Notes under the pieces: model-generated
Seen by the model: only the letters and a program-made list of their open reading frames with translations
The model's database searches: none
Told to the model about the DNA's origin: nothing
Program-made: the position numbers and the translations under genes
Origin: Clostridia bacterium
GTDB lineage: Bacteria > Bacillota > Clostridia > Oscillospirales > CAG-382
DNA length: 21,492 nucleotides
Direction: 5' to 3'
NCBI GenBank assembly: GCA_017560285.1
Contig: JAFYOG010000130.1
Coordinates: 1-21,492 of the forward strand
Shown here: positions 1 to 6,757 of the stretch, one piece after another
Layout: every line of letters begins with the position of its first letter
Position numbering within the stretch: the first letter of the stretch is position 1

Positions 1-315
1 ATCCATATATACGGGAAGCCCCAAGGCAGAGGATACCTGCTGTGCAACGGGTTCGTTGCTAAAGGGCAGATTGCCCGCGCGGAGCACGACGCCGTTTTTG
101 CGGTCTACCCTGCCCGCAGAGCCGATACCGATAGAGGTAACTGGGTATTTTTCTTTTAAAGCTAAGCATTCCTTTATAATGTTTTCGATTATTCCCTTGT
201 TTGTTGCGGTTTTGCCCGTGGGAAAACGGGTTTTATCGATTACGTTGAAATCGCTGTCCACGACGGCGATTTTTACGCCTGTGCCGCCGATATCAACGCC
301 TATTCTGTATTCCAT
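1..315 (-). CDS. ROK-family sugar kinase, N-terminal part (cut by window edge)
   Basis: The first 105 codons of a sugar kinase are visible; the rest lies outside the window. ROK proteins phosphorylate sugars such as glucose, N-acetylglucosamine or N-acetylmannosamine with ATP in the cytoplasm, and others are repressors. The protein begins directly with the nucleotide-binding segment: GVDIGGTGVK at residues 6-15 is the phosphate-1 motif, and GIGSAGRVD follows near residues 63-71. There is no helix-turn-helix before it, so a kinase fits better than a ROK repressor. The ATG at 313-315 lies 3 nt after the nagA stop, which implies translational coupling. With NagA next door, an N-acetyl amino sugar is the likely substrate, but that is inferred from context. 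The catalytic Asp and the zinc site of ROK kinases would lie beyond the cut. Confidence 0.85.
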   Translation of the reverse strand, partial: MEYRIGVDIGGTGVKIAVVDSDFNVIDKTRFPTGKTATNKGIIENIIKECLALKEKYPVTSIGIGSAGRVDRKNGVVLRAGNLPFSNEPVAQQVSSALGLPVYMD

Positions 316-318
316 AGC

Positions 319-1446
319 TTATACCTTTTTGCCGTTAATAAATACGGCTTCGATGTTTAATTCTTTATCGCAGATAATTAAATCTGCACAGTTTCCTGCC
401 CTTATGCTGCCCATAATATTTTCGCACCCCAAGGCTTTTGCAGGGTTAAGAGATGCCATAACCGATATTTCTTCAAGGGGGATACCTAATTTTAACAGAT
501 TTTTAGCGCCGTAATACATGCTGTAACAGCTGCCTGCGATAACCCCTTGGGGATTGCGGCAGATACCGTTTTTAACCGTACGTACAATACCGTTAACGAT
601 ATAATCGCCGTCGCCTAAGCCCGACATTGCGCCCGTATCGCTTATTAGGGTGATATTGTTAAATCCCTTGGATTTATAAACAAGATTGATTGCAGGGGCT
701 TCTAAATGCACTAAATCGCATATCATTTCGCAATTTACCCTATCGTCGGTAAGAACCGCGCCGAGAACCCCTGTTTCGCGGTGGGAAAGGGGGCGCATTG
801 CGTTGAACACGTGGGTAGCGCGGGTTGCGCCTGCATTTATTGCCCTTTGCGATTCTTGGTAGGTTGCGTTGGTATGACCAATCGATACGTTTACACCCTT
901 TTGCGCGGCATATGCTATGACGTCGCAGGCGTTTTCTAACTCGGGTGCTATAGTAATTAACTTTAGAAAGCCGTTGCCTGCGGTGATAAAAGCATCCATT
1001 GTATTTATATCGCATACCATATCCGCAGGGGGTGCCATAGAACCGCTTTTTAGGGCGGAAATAAATGGACCTTCTAAATTAATACCCATTATCTTTGCAT
1101 AATCGGTTGGCTTTTTAGATTCACGCAGAATATTTTTCTCTGCCGCAACCATTCGTTCTGTAACCATAGTTCGAACTGTTGGTGCAAAGGCGGTAACGCC
1201 TTCGTTTGCAAGCCATTTTTGGGCTTTTGTAAAATCTTCGTTATCCGATGCAAATTCTACCCCCACACAGCCGTGGATATGGGTATCGATAAAGCCCGAA
1301 ATTATATATTTGCCCTTGGCATCATAGACCTCTTTATTCGTAGCTTCGGTATTTAAAGAAGCTATTTTACCGTTATTTATTTGGATATTTAAGGGCTCAA
1401 AGCGGTTTGTTTCGCCGTTTAGAACCAATCCGTTTATAATTTGCAT
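319..1446 (-). CDS. nagA: N-acetylglucosamine-6-phosphate deacetylase (NagA-type amidohydrolase)
   Basis: A 375-residue amidohydrolase of usual NagA length. NagA removes acetate from GlcNAc-6-phosphate to give glucosamine-6-phosphate in the cytoplasm. The TIM-barrel metal motif DTHIHG is at residues 54-59, the HxH form of two-metal enzymes. EGPFIS at 125-130 supplies the metal Glu, SIGHT (188-192) and THVFNAM (211-217) supply the metal histidines, HRETG holds the substrate Arg (R223), and SDTGAM places the catalytic Asp at D270. One point is odd: where the family usually has a substrate-loop His (KGxH), this protein reads KSGSM (133-137), so Met replaces His. The start abuts the upstream stop with no gap, and the ROK gene follows after 3 nt. 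Amidohydrolase identity is secure; the exact N-acyl sugar phosphate is less so. No glucosamine-6-phosphate deaminase gene is visible. Confidence 0.88.
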   Translation of the reverse strand: MQIINGLVLNGETNRFEPLNIQINNGKIASLNTEATNKEVYDAKGKYIISGFIDTHIHGCVGVEFASDNEDFTKAQKWLANEGVTAFAPTVRTMVTERMVAAEKNILRESKKPTDYAKIMGINLEGPFISALKSGSMAPPADMVCDINTMDAFITAGNGFLKLITIAPELENACDVIAYAAQKGVNVSIGHTNATYQESQRAINAGATRATHVFNAMRPLSHRETGVLGAVLTDDRVNCEMICDLVHLEAPAINLVYKSKGFNNITLISDTGAMSGLGDGDYIVNGIVRTVKNGICRNPQGVIAGSCYSMYYGAKNLLKLGIPLEEISVMASLNPAKALGCENIMGSIRAGNCADLIICDKELNIEAVFINGKKV

Positions 1447-2319
1447 TTATTTACCTTCGATATCTTTTATCATACGTTGCAAATTTTCGGTGCCGATGGT
1501 TACGGCCTCTATAGTTTCTTCCATACCCTCGAATTCCAAGGAAACAAAACCGTTGTAGCCCGAATTGCGGATAGCGTTAAGGATTTGGAAGGTTGCAACG
1601 TCGCCGTGGCCGAATATTGTTCCGCGGCGGTAGTTACCCCCGCGGGACAGGTTAAAGCCTCTGCCGGGGTTATAGGACATACCCGAACGGGTAAAATTAT
1701 CCTTTGCGTGAACGTGTACGATAAGGTCGAACAGCTTTGAGCAAGCGGTAATATTGTTTTCGTCTACGCCGCCGAAGTTGCCAACGTCGCATAGGAAGCG
1801 GTAGTTGGGGTTATCTACGGTTAAAAACAGCTCGGTCATACGCTCGCTGTCCTGCAATAATCTGCCGTGGTTTTCGGTGCAGGTTGTGATGCCTTTGGAA
1901 GCCGCGTAATCGGCTACCCTTGAAATGTAAGGCGCGATATGTTCTATTACCTTGCGGTAGTTCTTTATGCCGTTGTAGCCCTCGTAATAGCCCCAAGCGG
2001 CATCGTGGCGCAACAGAGGAATACCGCATTCTGCGGCGATATCTATATGCTTGCAAACCCGTTCTACCTCTTTTTCGGGTTCGGGAACGAAGAAGTTTGC
2101 GTTGGTTGTATAAATGGGGGTTTCCAAGCCGATTTTCTTAGCGTGCTCGGTTAATTCCAAGGCAAAATCGCGGGGATTTGCTTTTGGGGGATTATCGTCG
2201 AGAACGAATTCTACGCCCTCGCAACCAAGCTCTTTTGTTTTGTTAATTGCATCTATATGGGTAAATTCACCGGTTTGATATAATTTGAAATAGCTGTATG
2301 TGCTTATGCAAGATTTCAT
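1447..2319 (-). CDS. Sugar phosphate isomerase/epimerase family protein (xylose-isomerase-like TIM barrel)
   Basis: A 290-residue protein of the AP-endonuclease-2/xylose-isomerase-like TIM-barrel superfamily. Members include inosose dehydratases, hydroxypyruvate isomerases, 3-epimerases and enzymes acting on 3-keto sugars, usually with a divalent metal. Expected metal ligands are visible in order: E149 in CTENHG, D178 in CDVGNFG, H204 in HVHAKD, and E262 in SLEFEG near the C-terminus. A Gly/Arg-rich insert at about 211-235 (SGMSYNPGRGFN and on) probably forms a substrate loop. There is no signal peptide, so it is cytosolic. The ATG lies one base after the oxidoreductase stop, with a GGAG site inside that gene's last codons. 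The substrate cannot be read from sequence; the neighbours suggest a sugar or amino-sugar derivative. Confidence 0.8.
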   Translation of the reverse strand: MKSCISTYSYFKLYQTGEFTHIDAINKTKELGCEGVEFVLDDNPPKANPRDFALELTEHAKKIGLETPIYTTNANFFVPEPEKEVERVCKHIDIAAECGIPLLRHDAAWGYYEGYNGIKNYRKVIEHIAPYISRVADYAASKGITTCTENHGRLLQDSERMTELFLTVDNPNYRFLCDVGNFGGVDENNITACSKLFDLIVHVHAKDNFTRSGMSYNPGRGFNLSRGGNYRRGTIFGHGDVATFQILNAIRNSGYNGFVSLEFEGMEETIEAVTIGTENLQRMIKDIEGK

Positions 2320-2320
2320 A

Positions 2321-3370
2321 TTATTCTCCTATTACAATCTCTTTTCCGCTTTCGGCAGAATCGTAGATTGCCTGCAAAATTCTTTGCATATCTACTGCCT
2401 GCTCGATAGGATATTTGGTTTCTTTTATACCCTTTAATGCACAATCGGCAAAATGCTCGATTTCCAGCTTTGTTTTATCGTTACGGGGGCAAACGGTAAT
2501 ATTATCGGTGGAAAGAAAATCGTTTCTTTCGCCGTAAATTACTATCGGGTTAACCGATGCACCTGCCTTTGTACCGCAGATATAGGTTTCGCTCTTTTCG
2601 GGCATATTTATAGCCCAGCTTGCCTCGAATACCATGGTAGCGCCGTTTTCAAAATGGATTACACCTGCGCCTGAATCCTCGGTATCGAACTTATTATCGG
2701 GGCAAGAGGTGCCGTGCCAACGGTCTACTCCCTTGGTTTGGTAATCGCCTATTTTATAGAAAACATTGGCGGAAACACGGGTGGGCTTGGGGGTGCCCAT
2801 TAGGTACCAAGCGGCGTCTATACGGTGGATACCAATATCTATTACGGGTCCGCCGCCTGAGGTCTTTTTATCGGTAAACCAGCCGCTGGGTGTGCCGCGA
2901 CGGCGGATGTTGGAGGTTTTTGCATAATAAATTTCGCCAAATTCGCCGCGGTCGTACATATCACGAAGGTACATATTTTCGTAGCCGAAGCGGGAAGGAA
3001 CGGCGAGGAAGAAAACTATATCGTTTTCCTTTACTGCCTTTTCCATTTCCAACGCGTCTTCAAGATTCATAGCCAAGGGCTTTTCGCACATAACGTGCTT
3101 ACCTGCCTTTGCGGCTTTTAGAAGAACATCCTTATGAGCGTTATTCCATGTGCAAATATCTACTGCATCCAGTTCTTCTTTTTTAAACATTTCTTCCACA
3201 GAGGAATAATATGCTGGGATATTAAAGGCTTCTGCAGCGGATTTTGCCTTTTCGATATCGATATCGCATATAGCGACGGGTATGCAGTTGCTACACTGCT
3301 TATATGCTGGAAGGTGAGCATATACAGCAATATTTCCTGCACCTACAACACCTATTCTTAACTTTTCCAT
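2321..3370 (-). CDS. Gfo/Idh/MocA-family NAD(P)-dependent oxidoreductase
   Basis: A 349-residue dehydrogenase and first gene of its operon. The N-terminal Rossmann fold opens with RIGVVGAGNIA (residues 5-15), the GxGxxA dinucleotide motif. CEKPLA at 95-100 is the family's EKP motif, whose Lys is usually catalytic. The substrate-domain motif GGGPVIDIGIHRID (172-185) carries the His (H182) typical of inositol and glucose-fructose type enzymes. Such enzymes oxidise a ring hydroxyl of sugars, inositols or glycosides, or reduce the ketone. It has a clear GGAGG site 6 nt before the ATG and a promoter at 3403-3431. No Tat or Sec signal is present, so it is cytosolic. The specific substrate is unknown; pairing with a TIM-barrel isomerase recalls 3-keto-sugar or inositol-type pathways. 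Confidence 0.85.
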   Translation of the reverse strand: MEKLRIGVVGAGNIAVYAHLPAYKQCSNCIPVAICDIDIEKAKSAAEAFNIPAYYSSVEEMFKKEELDAVDICTWNNAHKDVLLKAAKAGKHVMCEKPLAMNLEDALEMEKAVKENDIVFFLAVPSRFGYENMYLRDMYDRGEFGEIYYAKTSNIRRRGTPSGWFTDKKTSGGGPVIDIGIHRIDAAWYLMGTPKPTRVSANVFYKIGDYQTKGVDRWHGTSCPDNKFDTEDSGAGVIHFENGATMVFEASWAINMPEKSETYICGTKAGASVNPIVIYGERNDFLSTDNITVCPRNDKTKLEIEHFADCALKGIKETKYPIEQAVDMQRILQAIYDSAESGKEIVIGE

Positions 3371-3402
3371 AGCTGCCTCCGATAAGATAATTTATTAGTT
3401 AC

Positions 3403-3431
3403 ACATTAGCACAACTGCATAAAAATGTCAA
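3403..3431 (-). promoter_or_regulatory. Sigma-A-type promoter of the sugar operon
   Basis: On the minus strand a perfect TTGACA (-35, plus positions 3426-3431) is followed after 17 nt by TAATGT (-10, 3403-3408). The -10 is preceded by TG plus one base, an extended -10 that compensates for the weak hexamer. Transcription should start near 3396, giving a leader of about 25 nt before the oxidoreductase ATG. A short AT palindrome (TAATAAATTA) lies just downstream of the -10, but I cannot assign a regulator. Confidence 0.65.
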
Positions 3432-3441
3432 TAAATAAAAC

Positions 3442-3470
3442 AAAAAGGACAGGATAACCTGTCCTTTTTA
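3442..3470 (-). terminator. Intrinsic terminator after rplQ
   Basis: A perfect 12-bp inverted repeat (AAAAAGGACAGG and CCTGTCCTTTTT, loop of 4 nt) starts 9 nt after the rplQ stop and runs into TTTTTGTTTTATTT on the minus strand. This is a classical Rho-independent terminator for the ribosomal superoperon. The symmetric A/T flanks could work in both directions, but no plus-strand gene ends here. Confidence 0.9.
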
Positions 3471-3478
3471 TGTTTTGC

Positions 3479-3943
3479 TTATTCAGCAGCAGCTTCTTCC
3501 TTCTTGGGAGCAGCTTTCTTGGTTGCCTTCTTAGCAGGCTTCTTTTCTTCAGCCTTGGGTTCTTCTTTAACTTCTTCGCTTACAGCGTAGAGGTTTTCGG
3601 CACCTACGAGTTCGATGATTGCCATTTCGGCACCGTCGCCACGTCTGGGGCCAACCTTAAGAACGCGAGTGTAACCGCCGTTTCTTTCGTCATAAAGAGG
3701 GGCGATCTTGGTGAAGAGCTTATATACTACGCTTTCCTTCTTGAGGAATGCAATAGCCTGTCTTTTAGCGACAAGGGTGTTTTTCTTGCCGAGAGTGATC
3801 ATTTTATCAGCAAGTGCGCTGACTTCGGCAGCACGAGTAACGGTGGTTTCGATTCTTCCCTTTTCGAGAAGGAAGGTAACCATGCCTCTGAGCATAGACA
3901 TTCTATGTGCAGTAGGTCTGCCTAATTTTCTTGTTCCGGGCAT
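3479..3943 (-). CDS. rplQ: 50S ribosomal protein L17 with charged C-terminal tail
   Basis: The last gene of the ribosomal operon. L17 sits on the large subunit near the peptide exit region. Residues 1-114 make up the whole conserved domain, opening with MPGTRKLGRPTAHR and ending near DGAEMAIIELVG. Residues 115-154 are an added tail built almost only of Glu, Lys, Ala and Pro (for example KKPAKKATKKAAPKK), of low complexity and presumably disordered. Many L17 proteins stop near residue 115-120, so the tail is lineage-specific. A strong AGGAGG site precedes the ATG, 35 nt after rpoA. A terminator follows directly. Confidence 0.97.
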   Translation of the reverse strand: MPGTRKLGRPTAHRMSMLRGMVTFLLEKGRIETTVTRAAEVSALADKMITLGKKNTLVAKRQAIAFLKKESVVYKLFTKIAPLYDERNGGYTRVLKVGPRRGDGAEMAIIELVGAENLYAVSEEVKEEPKAEEKKPAKKATKKAAPKKEEAAAE

Positions 3944-3978
3944 TTCCTTTGCCTCCTTATTTTAATGGTGCGCAAGAA

Positions 3979-4929
3979 TTAGTCATCGGTCTTTTTAAGC
4001 GACAAGCCCAAAGACTGAAGCTTTTGGATAACTTCTTCAAGCGATTTTTTGCCGAGGTTTCTTACTTTAATCATATCTTCCTCGGTTCTGTTGGTAAGGT
4101 CTTCAACTGTATCGATGTTTGCACGCTTTAAGCAGTTAAAGCTACGAACGGACAAATCGAGTTCTTCGATTGCCATTTCCAAAACCTTTTCCTTCTTGGT
4201 TTCGGGACGGTCTACAAGAATTTCGGTATTCTTTGCTTCGTCCGAAAGTTCGATAAAGAGGTTAAGGTGCTCGTTAAGTATCTTGGAAGCGAGAGATACA
4301 GCTTCCTTTGCATCGATGGTGCCGTTGGTGGTAACATCGAGCTCGAGCTTATCGTAGTCGGTAATATTGCCTACGCGGGTGTTGGATACAGTGTAATTAA
4401 CTTTAAGAACCGGGGTGAAGATGGAATCGGTATAAATGGTGCCGATTACAGGGTTTTCTACCGCGGCTTTGTTTTTATCCGAGGACACATAGCCTCTGCC
4501 GTGCTCGAAAGTAATCTCCATGAAGAAGGGCGCGCCGGTTTCTACCGTCGCAATGTGGTGATCGGGATTGAGTATCTCGATATCCGAATCTACCTGAATG
4601 TCGCCTGCGGTTACTTCACCGCCGCGTACGTCGATTACGCAGGTTTTGGGTTGCTTGCAATATAGCTTAGCAACGATGCCCTTTACATTAAGAATGATTT
4701 CGGGAACATCTTCGGTAACACCGGGAACGGTGGAAATCTCGTGAAGTACGCCGTCGATTTTTACGCTGGATGCTGCCACGCCGGGAAGCGAGCTTAAAAG
4801 AACGCGACGAAGAGAGTTACCGAGTGTAGTGCCAAAGCCTCTTTCCAACGGTTCTACAACGAACAAGCCGTGTCTTCCGTCTTCGCTGAGTTCGGCAGTT
4901 ATGATATTCGGTCTTTCGATTTCGATCAT
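3979..4929 (-). CDS. rpoA: DNA-directed RNA polymerase subunit alpha
   Basis: A 316-residue alpha subunit, whose dimer scaffolds assembly of RNA polymerase. The N-terminal assembly domain spans about 1-230 and contains GFGTTLGNSLRRVLLSS (31-47), the dimer and beta-contact signature. A linker at about 231-248 leads to the C-terminal domain (250-312). That domain carries VRSFNCLKRA, with R262 matching the UP-element-binding Arg of E. coli alpha, and the second helix-hairpin-helix motif NLGKKSLEEV (291-300). The alpha CTD is therefore intact and able to use upstream promoter elements. The gene lies between rpsD and rplQ, the standard alpha-operon position, with an AGGAGG site before the ATG. Confidence 0.98.
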   Translation of the reverse strand: MIEIERPNIITAELSEDGRHGLFVVEPLERGFGTTLGNSLRRVLLSSLPGVAASSVKIDGVLHEISTVPGVTEDVPEIILNVKGIVAKLYCKQPKTCVIDVRGGEVTAGDIQVDSDIEILNPDHHIATVETGAPFFMEITFEHGRGYVSSDKNKAAVENPVIGTIYTDSIFTPVLKVNYTVSNTRVGNITDYDKLELDVTTNGTIDAKEAVSLASKILNEHLNLFIELSDEAKNTEILVDRPETKKEKVLEMAIEELDLSVRSFNCLKRANIDTVEDLTNRTEEDMIKVRNLGKKSLEEVIQKLQSLGLSLKKTDD

Positions 4930-4976
4930 TCTGTTTTCCTCCTCTTATAGTTGGATATCCTGCTATGCAGAATAGA

Positions 4977-5579
4977 TTATTTCGAGTAAAGTTCGACGAT
5001 GAGGTGTTCCTCTACAGGGAAGTCGATATCGTCTCTCTGAGGGAGAGCGATAACGGTACCACCGAAAAGGGGTTCATCTTTCTTGAGCCACTTGGGTGCG
5101 TTGCAGTATACAACGTCGCCGTTTGCGATAGCCTTGAACTTGGAGATATCGCGGCTCTTTTCTCTAACTGCGATAACGTCGCCTACTTTTACGAGGTAAG
5201 AAGCGATATTTACCTTCTTGCCGTTTACGGTAAAGTGTGCGTGGCTTACGAGCTGTCTTGCTTCTCTTCTGGAAGCTGCCAAGCCCAATCTGAACACTAC
5301 GTTATCGAGTCTTCTCTCGATTAAGCTGAGAAGCACTTCACCGGTCTTACCCTGAGCTTTTTCTGCCTTTTCATAGTAAGATCTGAACTGCTTTTCGAGG
5401 ATACCGTAGATAAACTTAACTTTTTGCTTTTCAGTTAACTGAATGCTGTATTCGCTTTTTCTTCTTCTCATGTTACCGCGGGGGTTTCTAACAGAAGTCT
5501 TCTTGTCGTAACCCATTACTGCGGGAGAAATACCAAGGGTTCTGCAACGCTTGGCGATGGGCTGTCTATTCTTAGCCAT
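4977..5579 (-). CDS. rpsD: 30S ribosomal protein S4
   Basis: A 200-residue S4, a primary binder of the 5' domain of 16S rRNA that nucleates small-subunit assembly. The S4 RNA-binding module is clear at about 88-136 (ERRLDNVVFRLGLAASRREA, then VNGKKVNI). The N-terminal region has only one cysteine (C12), so this is the zinc-free form without the CxxC pairs of the other S4 class. Its place in the alpha cluster between rpsK and rpoA matches Clostridia and E. coli and differs from Bacillus, where rpsD stands alone. The 16-nt gap to rpsK includes an AGGAGG site. S4 represses this operon in E. coli; no such site is evident here. Confidence 0.97.
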   Translation of the reverse strand: MAKNRQPIAKRCRTLGISPAVMGYDKKTSVRNPRGNMRRRKSEYSIQLTEKQKVKFIYGILEKQFRSYYEKAEKAQGKTGEVLLSLIERRLDNVVFRLGLAASRREARQLVSHAHFTVNGKKVNIASYLVKVGDVIAVREKSRDISKFKAIANGDVVYCNAPKWLKKDEPLFGGTVIALPQRDDIDFPVEEHLIVELYSK

Positions 5580-5595
5580 TAATTATTACCTCCTA

Positions 5596-5994
5596 TTATA
5601 CGCGACGTCTCTTAGGCGGTCTGCAACCGTTGTGAGGAATCGGCGTAACGTCTTTGATGAGTGTAATATCGAGACCTGCTACCTGAAGCGAACGGATTGC
5701 AGCTTCTCTGCCCTGACCGGGACCCTTTACGAAAACTTCTACAGTCTTCATACCGTGTTCCATTGCAGCCTTTGCAGCGGTTTCTGCAGCCATTTGAGCA
5801 GCAAAAGGAGTAGACTTTCTCGAACCTCTGTAACCAAGTTCACCAGCAGATGCCCAGGAAATTGCATTGCCGTGGGTATCGGTGATGGTAACGATGGTGT
5901 TGTTGAAGCTAGACTGGATATGAGCCTGGCCTCTTTCGACATTTTTTCTTTCGCGACGTCTTTTAACAGCCGTCTTCTTTTGTACCTTTGCCAT
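5596..5994 (-). CDS. rpsK: 30S ribosomal protein S11
   Basis: A 132-residue S11, which lines the platform of the small subunit near the mRNA exit channel. The basic N-terminal arm (KKTAVKRRRERKN) is followed by SSFNNTIVTITDTHGN (28-43). The GPGQGRE motif is at 91-97 and the conserved C-terminus PHNGCRPPKRRR at 120-131. Length and end are standard. It follows rpsM after 16 nt with an AGGAGG site, and rpsD follows it after 16 nt. Confidence 0.98.
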   Translation of the reverse strand: MAKVQKKTAVKRRRERKNVERGQAHIQSSFNNTIVTITDTHGNAISWASAGELGYRGSRKSTPFAAQMAAETAAKAAMEHGMKTVEVFVKGPGQGREAAIRSLQVAGLDITLIKDVTPIPHNGCRPPKRRRV

Positions 5995-6010
5995 TGTTCG
6001 ATATCCTCCT

Positions 6011-6379
6011 TTACTTCTTCTTGTTTGCGATGGTCTTTACGGGACCCTTGCGAGTTCTTGCGTTGGTTTTGGTTCTCTGACCGCGAACGGGGAGACCTGC
6101 TTTGTGTCTTTTACCGCGGTAGCAATCGATTTCTACCATTCTCTTGATGTTGAGGGCTACTTCTCTTCTGAGGTCGCCTTCTACGATATAGTCGTTTTCG
6201 ATTACGTCACGGAGTTTTGCGATGTCTTCCTCGGTAAGGTCCTTTACACGGGTATCGGGGTTGATACCGGTCTTTGCAAGGATCTCGTTAGAACGAGTTC
6301 TGCCGATACCGTAAATATAGGTAAGGCCGATCTCTACTCTTTTAGTATTGGGAAGATCTACACCGGAAATACGAGCCAT
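6011..6379 (-). CDS. rpsM: 30S ribosomal protein S13
   Basis: A 122-residue S13, which sits in the head of the small subunit, contacts L5 across a subunit bridge and touches the P-site tRNA with its tail. It starts MARISGVDLPNTKR. The helix-hairpin-helix region covers about 14-52 with YIYGIGRTRSNEIL, and the basic signature YRGKRHKAGLPVRGQRT is at 87-103. The C-terminus is Lys-rich (ANKKK). It follows rpmJ after 11 nt. Confidence 0.98.
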   Translation of the reverse strand: MARISGVDLPNTKRVEIGLTYIYGIGRTRSNEILAKTGINPDTRVKDLTEEDIAKLRDVIENDYIVEGDLRREVALNIKRMVEIDCYRGKRHKAGLPVRGQRTKTNARTRKGPVKTIANKKK

Positions 6380-6390
6380 ATTTTACTCTC

Positions 6391-6504
6391 CTATCCTTGT
6401 TTCTGCTTGTGCTTGGGATTTTCGCAAATGACCATTACCTTGCCCTTGCGCTTGATAATCTTGCACTTTTCGCATATTTTCTTTACGGAAGGTTTTACTT
6501 TCAT
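6391..6504 (-). CDS. rpmJ: 50S ribosomal protein L36 (zinc-binding form)
   Basis: A 37-codon gene. The protein starts MKVKPSVKKICEKC and contains the zinc-ribbon residues C11, C14, C27 and H32, the C+ form of L36 that stabilises 23S rRNA folding. The ATG at 6502-6504 is preceded by GGAGG with 6 nt spacing, and the gene ends with TAG at 6391-6393; nearly all neighbours use TAA. It lies between infA (18 nt upstream) and rpsM, its normal place in Firmicutes. A zinc-free paralogue used under zinc starvation, if there is one, is not in this window. Confidence 0.96.
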   Translation of the reverse strand: MKVKPSVKKICEKCKIIKRKGKVMVICENPKHKQKQG

Positions 6505-6522
6505 TTGGTACCTCCATTCAAA

Positions 6523-6741
6523 TTACTTTGCTCTGAAAGTTATTCGCCCTTGCGATAGGTCGTAGATTGATACTTCTACGGTTACTTTATCGCCGGGTAC
6601 TACTTTAATATAGTTCATACGCATTTTTCCAGATATATGCGCTGTTACCATATGACCGTTTGTAAGTTTTACTTTGAATACTGTGTTGGGTAGTACTTCT
6701 GTTACTACGCCTTCGCATTCGATTACATCGCTTTTAGCCAG
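6523..6741 (-). CDS. infA: Translation initiation factor IF-1, apparent CTG start
   Basis: A 72-residue OB-fold protein that binds the ribosomal A site during initiation with IF2 and IF3. The reading frame gives (M)AKSDVIECEGVVTEVLPN, then NGHMVTAHISGKMRMNYI, and ends QGRITFRAK: complete and of exactly the usual length. No ATG, GTG or TTG stands at the start. The codon matching Met1 of other IF-1 proteins is CTG at 6739-6741, placed 7 nt after a full AAAGGAGG site. An ATT directly before it is only 4 nt from that site, so CTG is the better start. The first in-frame ATG is codon 31 and would destroy the fold. It sits between the KOW gene (16 nt) and rpmJ (18 nt). Confidence 0.93.
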   Translation of the reverse strand: MAKSDVIECEGVVTEVLPNTVFKVKLTNGHMVTAHISGKMRMNYIKVVPGDKVTVEVSIYDLSQGRITFRAK

Positions 6742-6756
6742 AATAATTCCTCCTTT
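6739..6756 (-). promoter_or_regulatory. Ribosome binding site and CTG initiator of infA
   Basis: The minus strand reads AAAGGAGG (plus 6749-6756), a 7-nt spacer AATTATT, then CTG (6739-6741). The Shine-Dalgarno match is as strong as any in the operon and may offset the poor start codon. This site decides the gene start because no standard start codon is in frame between the upstream stop and codon 31. Confidence 0.75.
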
Positions 6757-6757
6757 G

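Noticed and set aside
4950..4976. A small CTGC-TAT-GCAG palindrome between rpsD and rpoA as an S4 control site
   Set aside because: Four base pairs with a 3-nt loop is too short to support a regulatory call.
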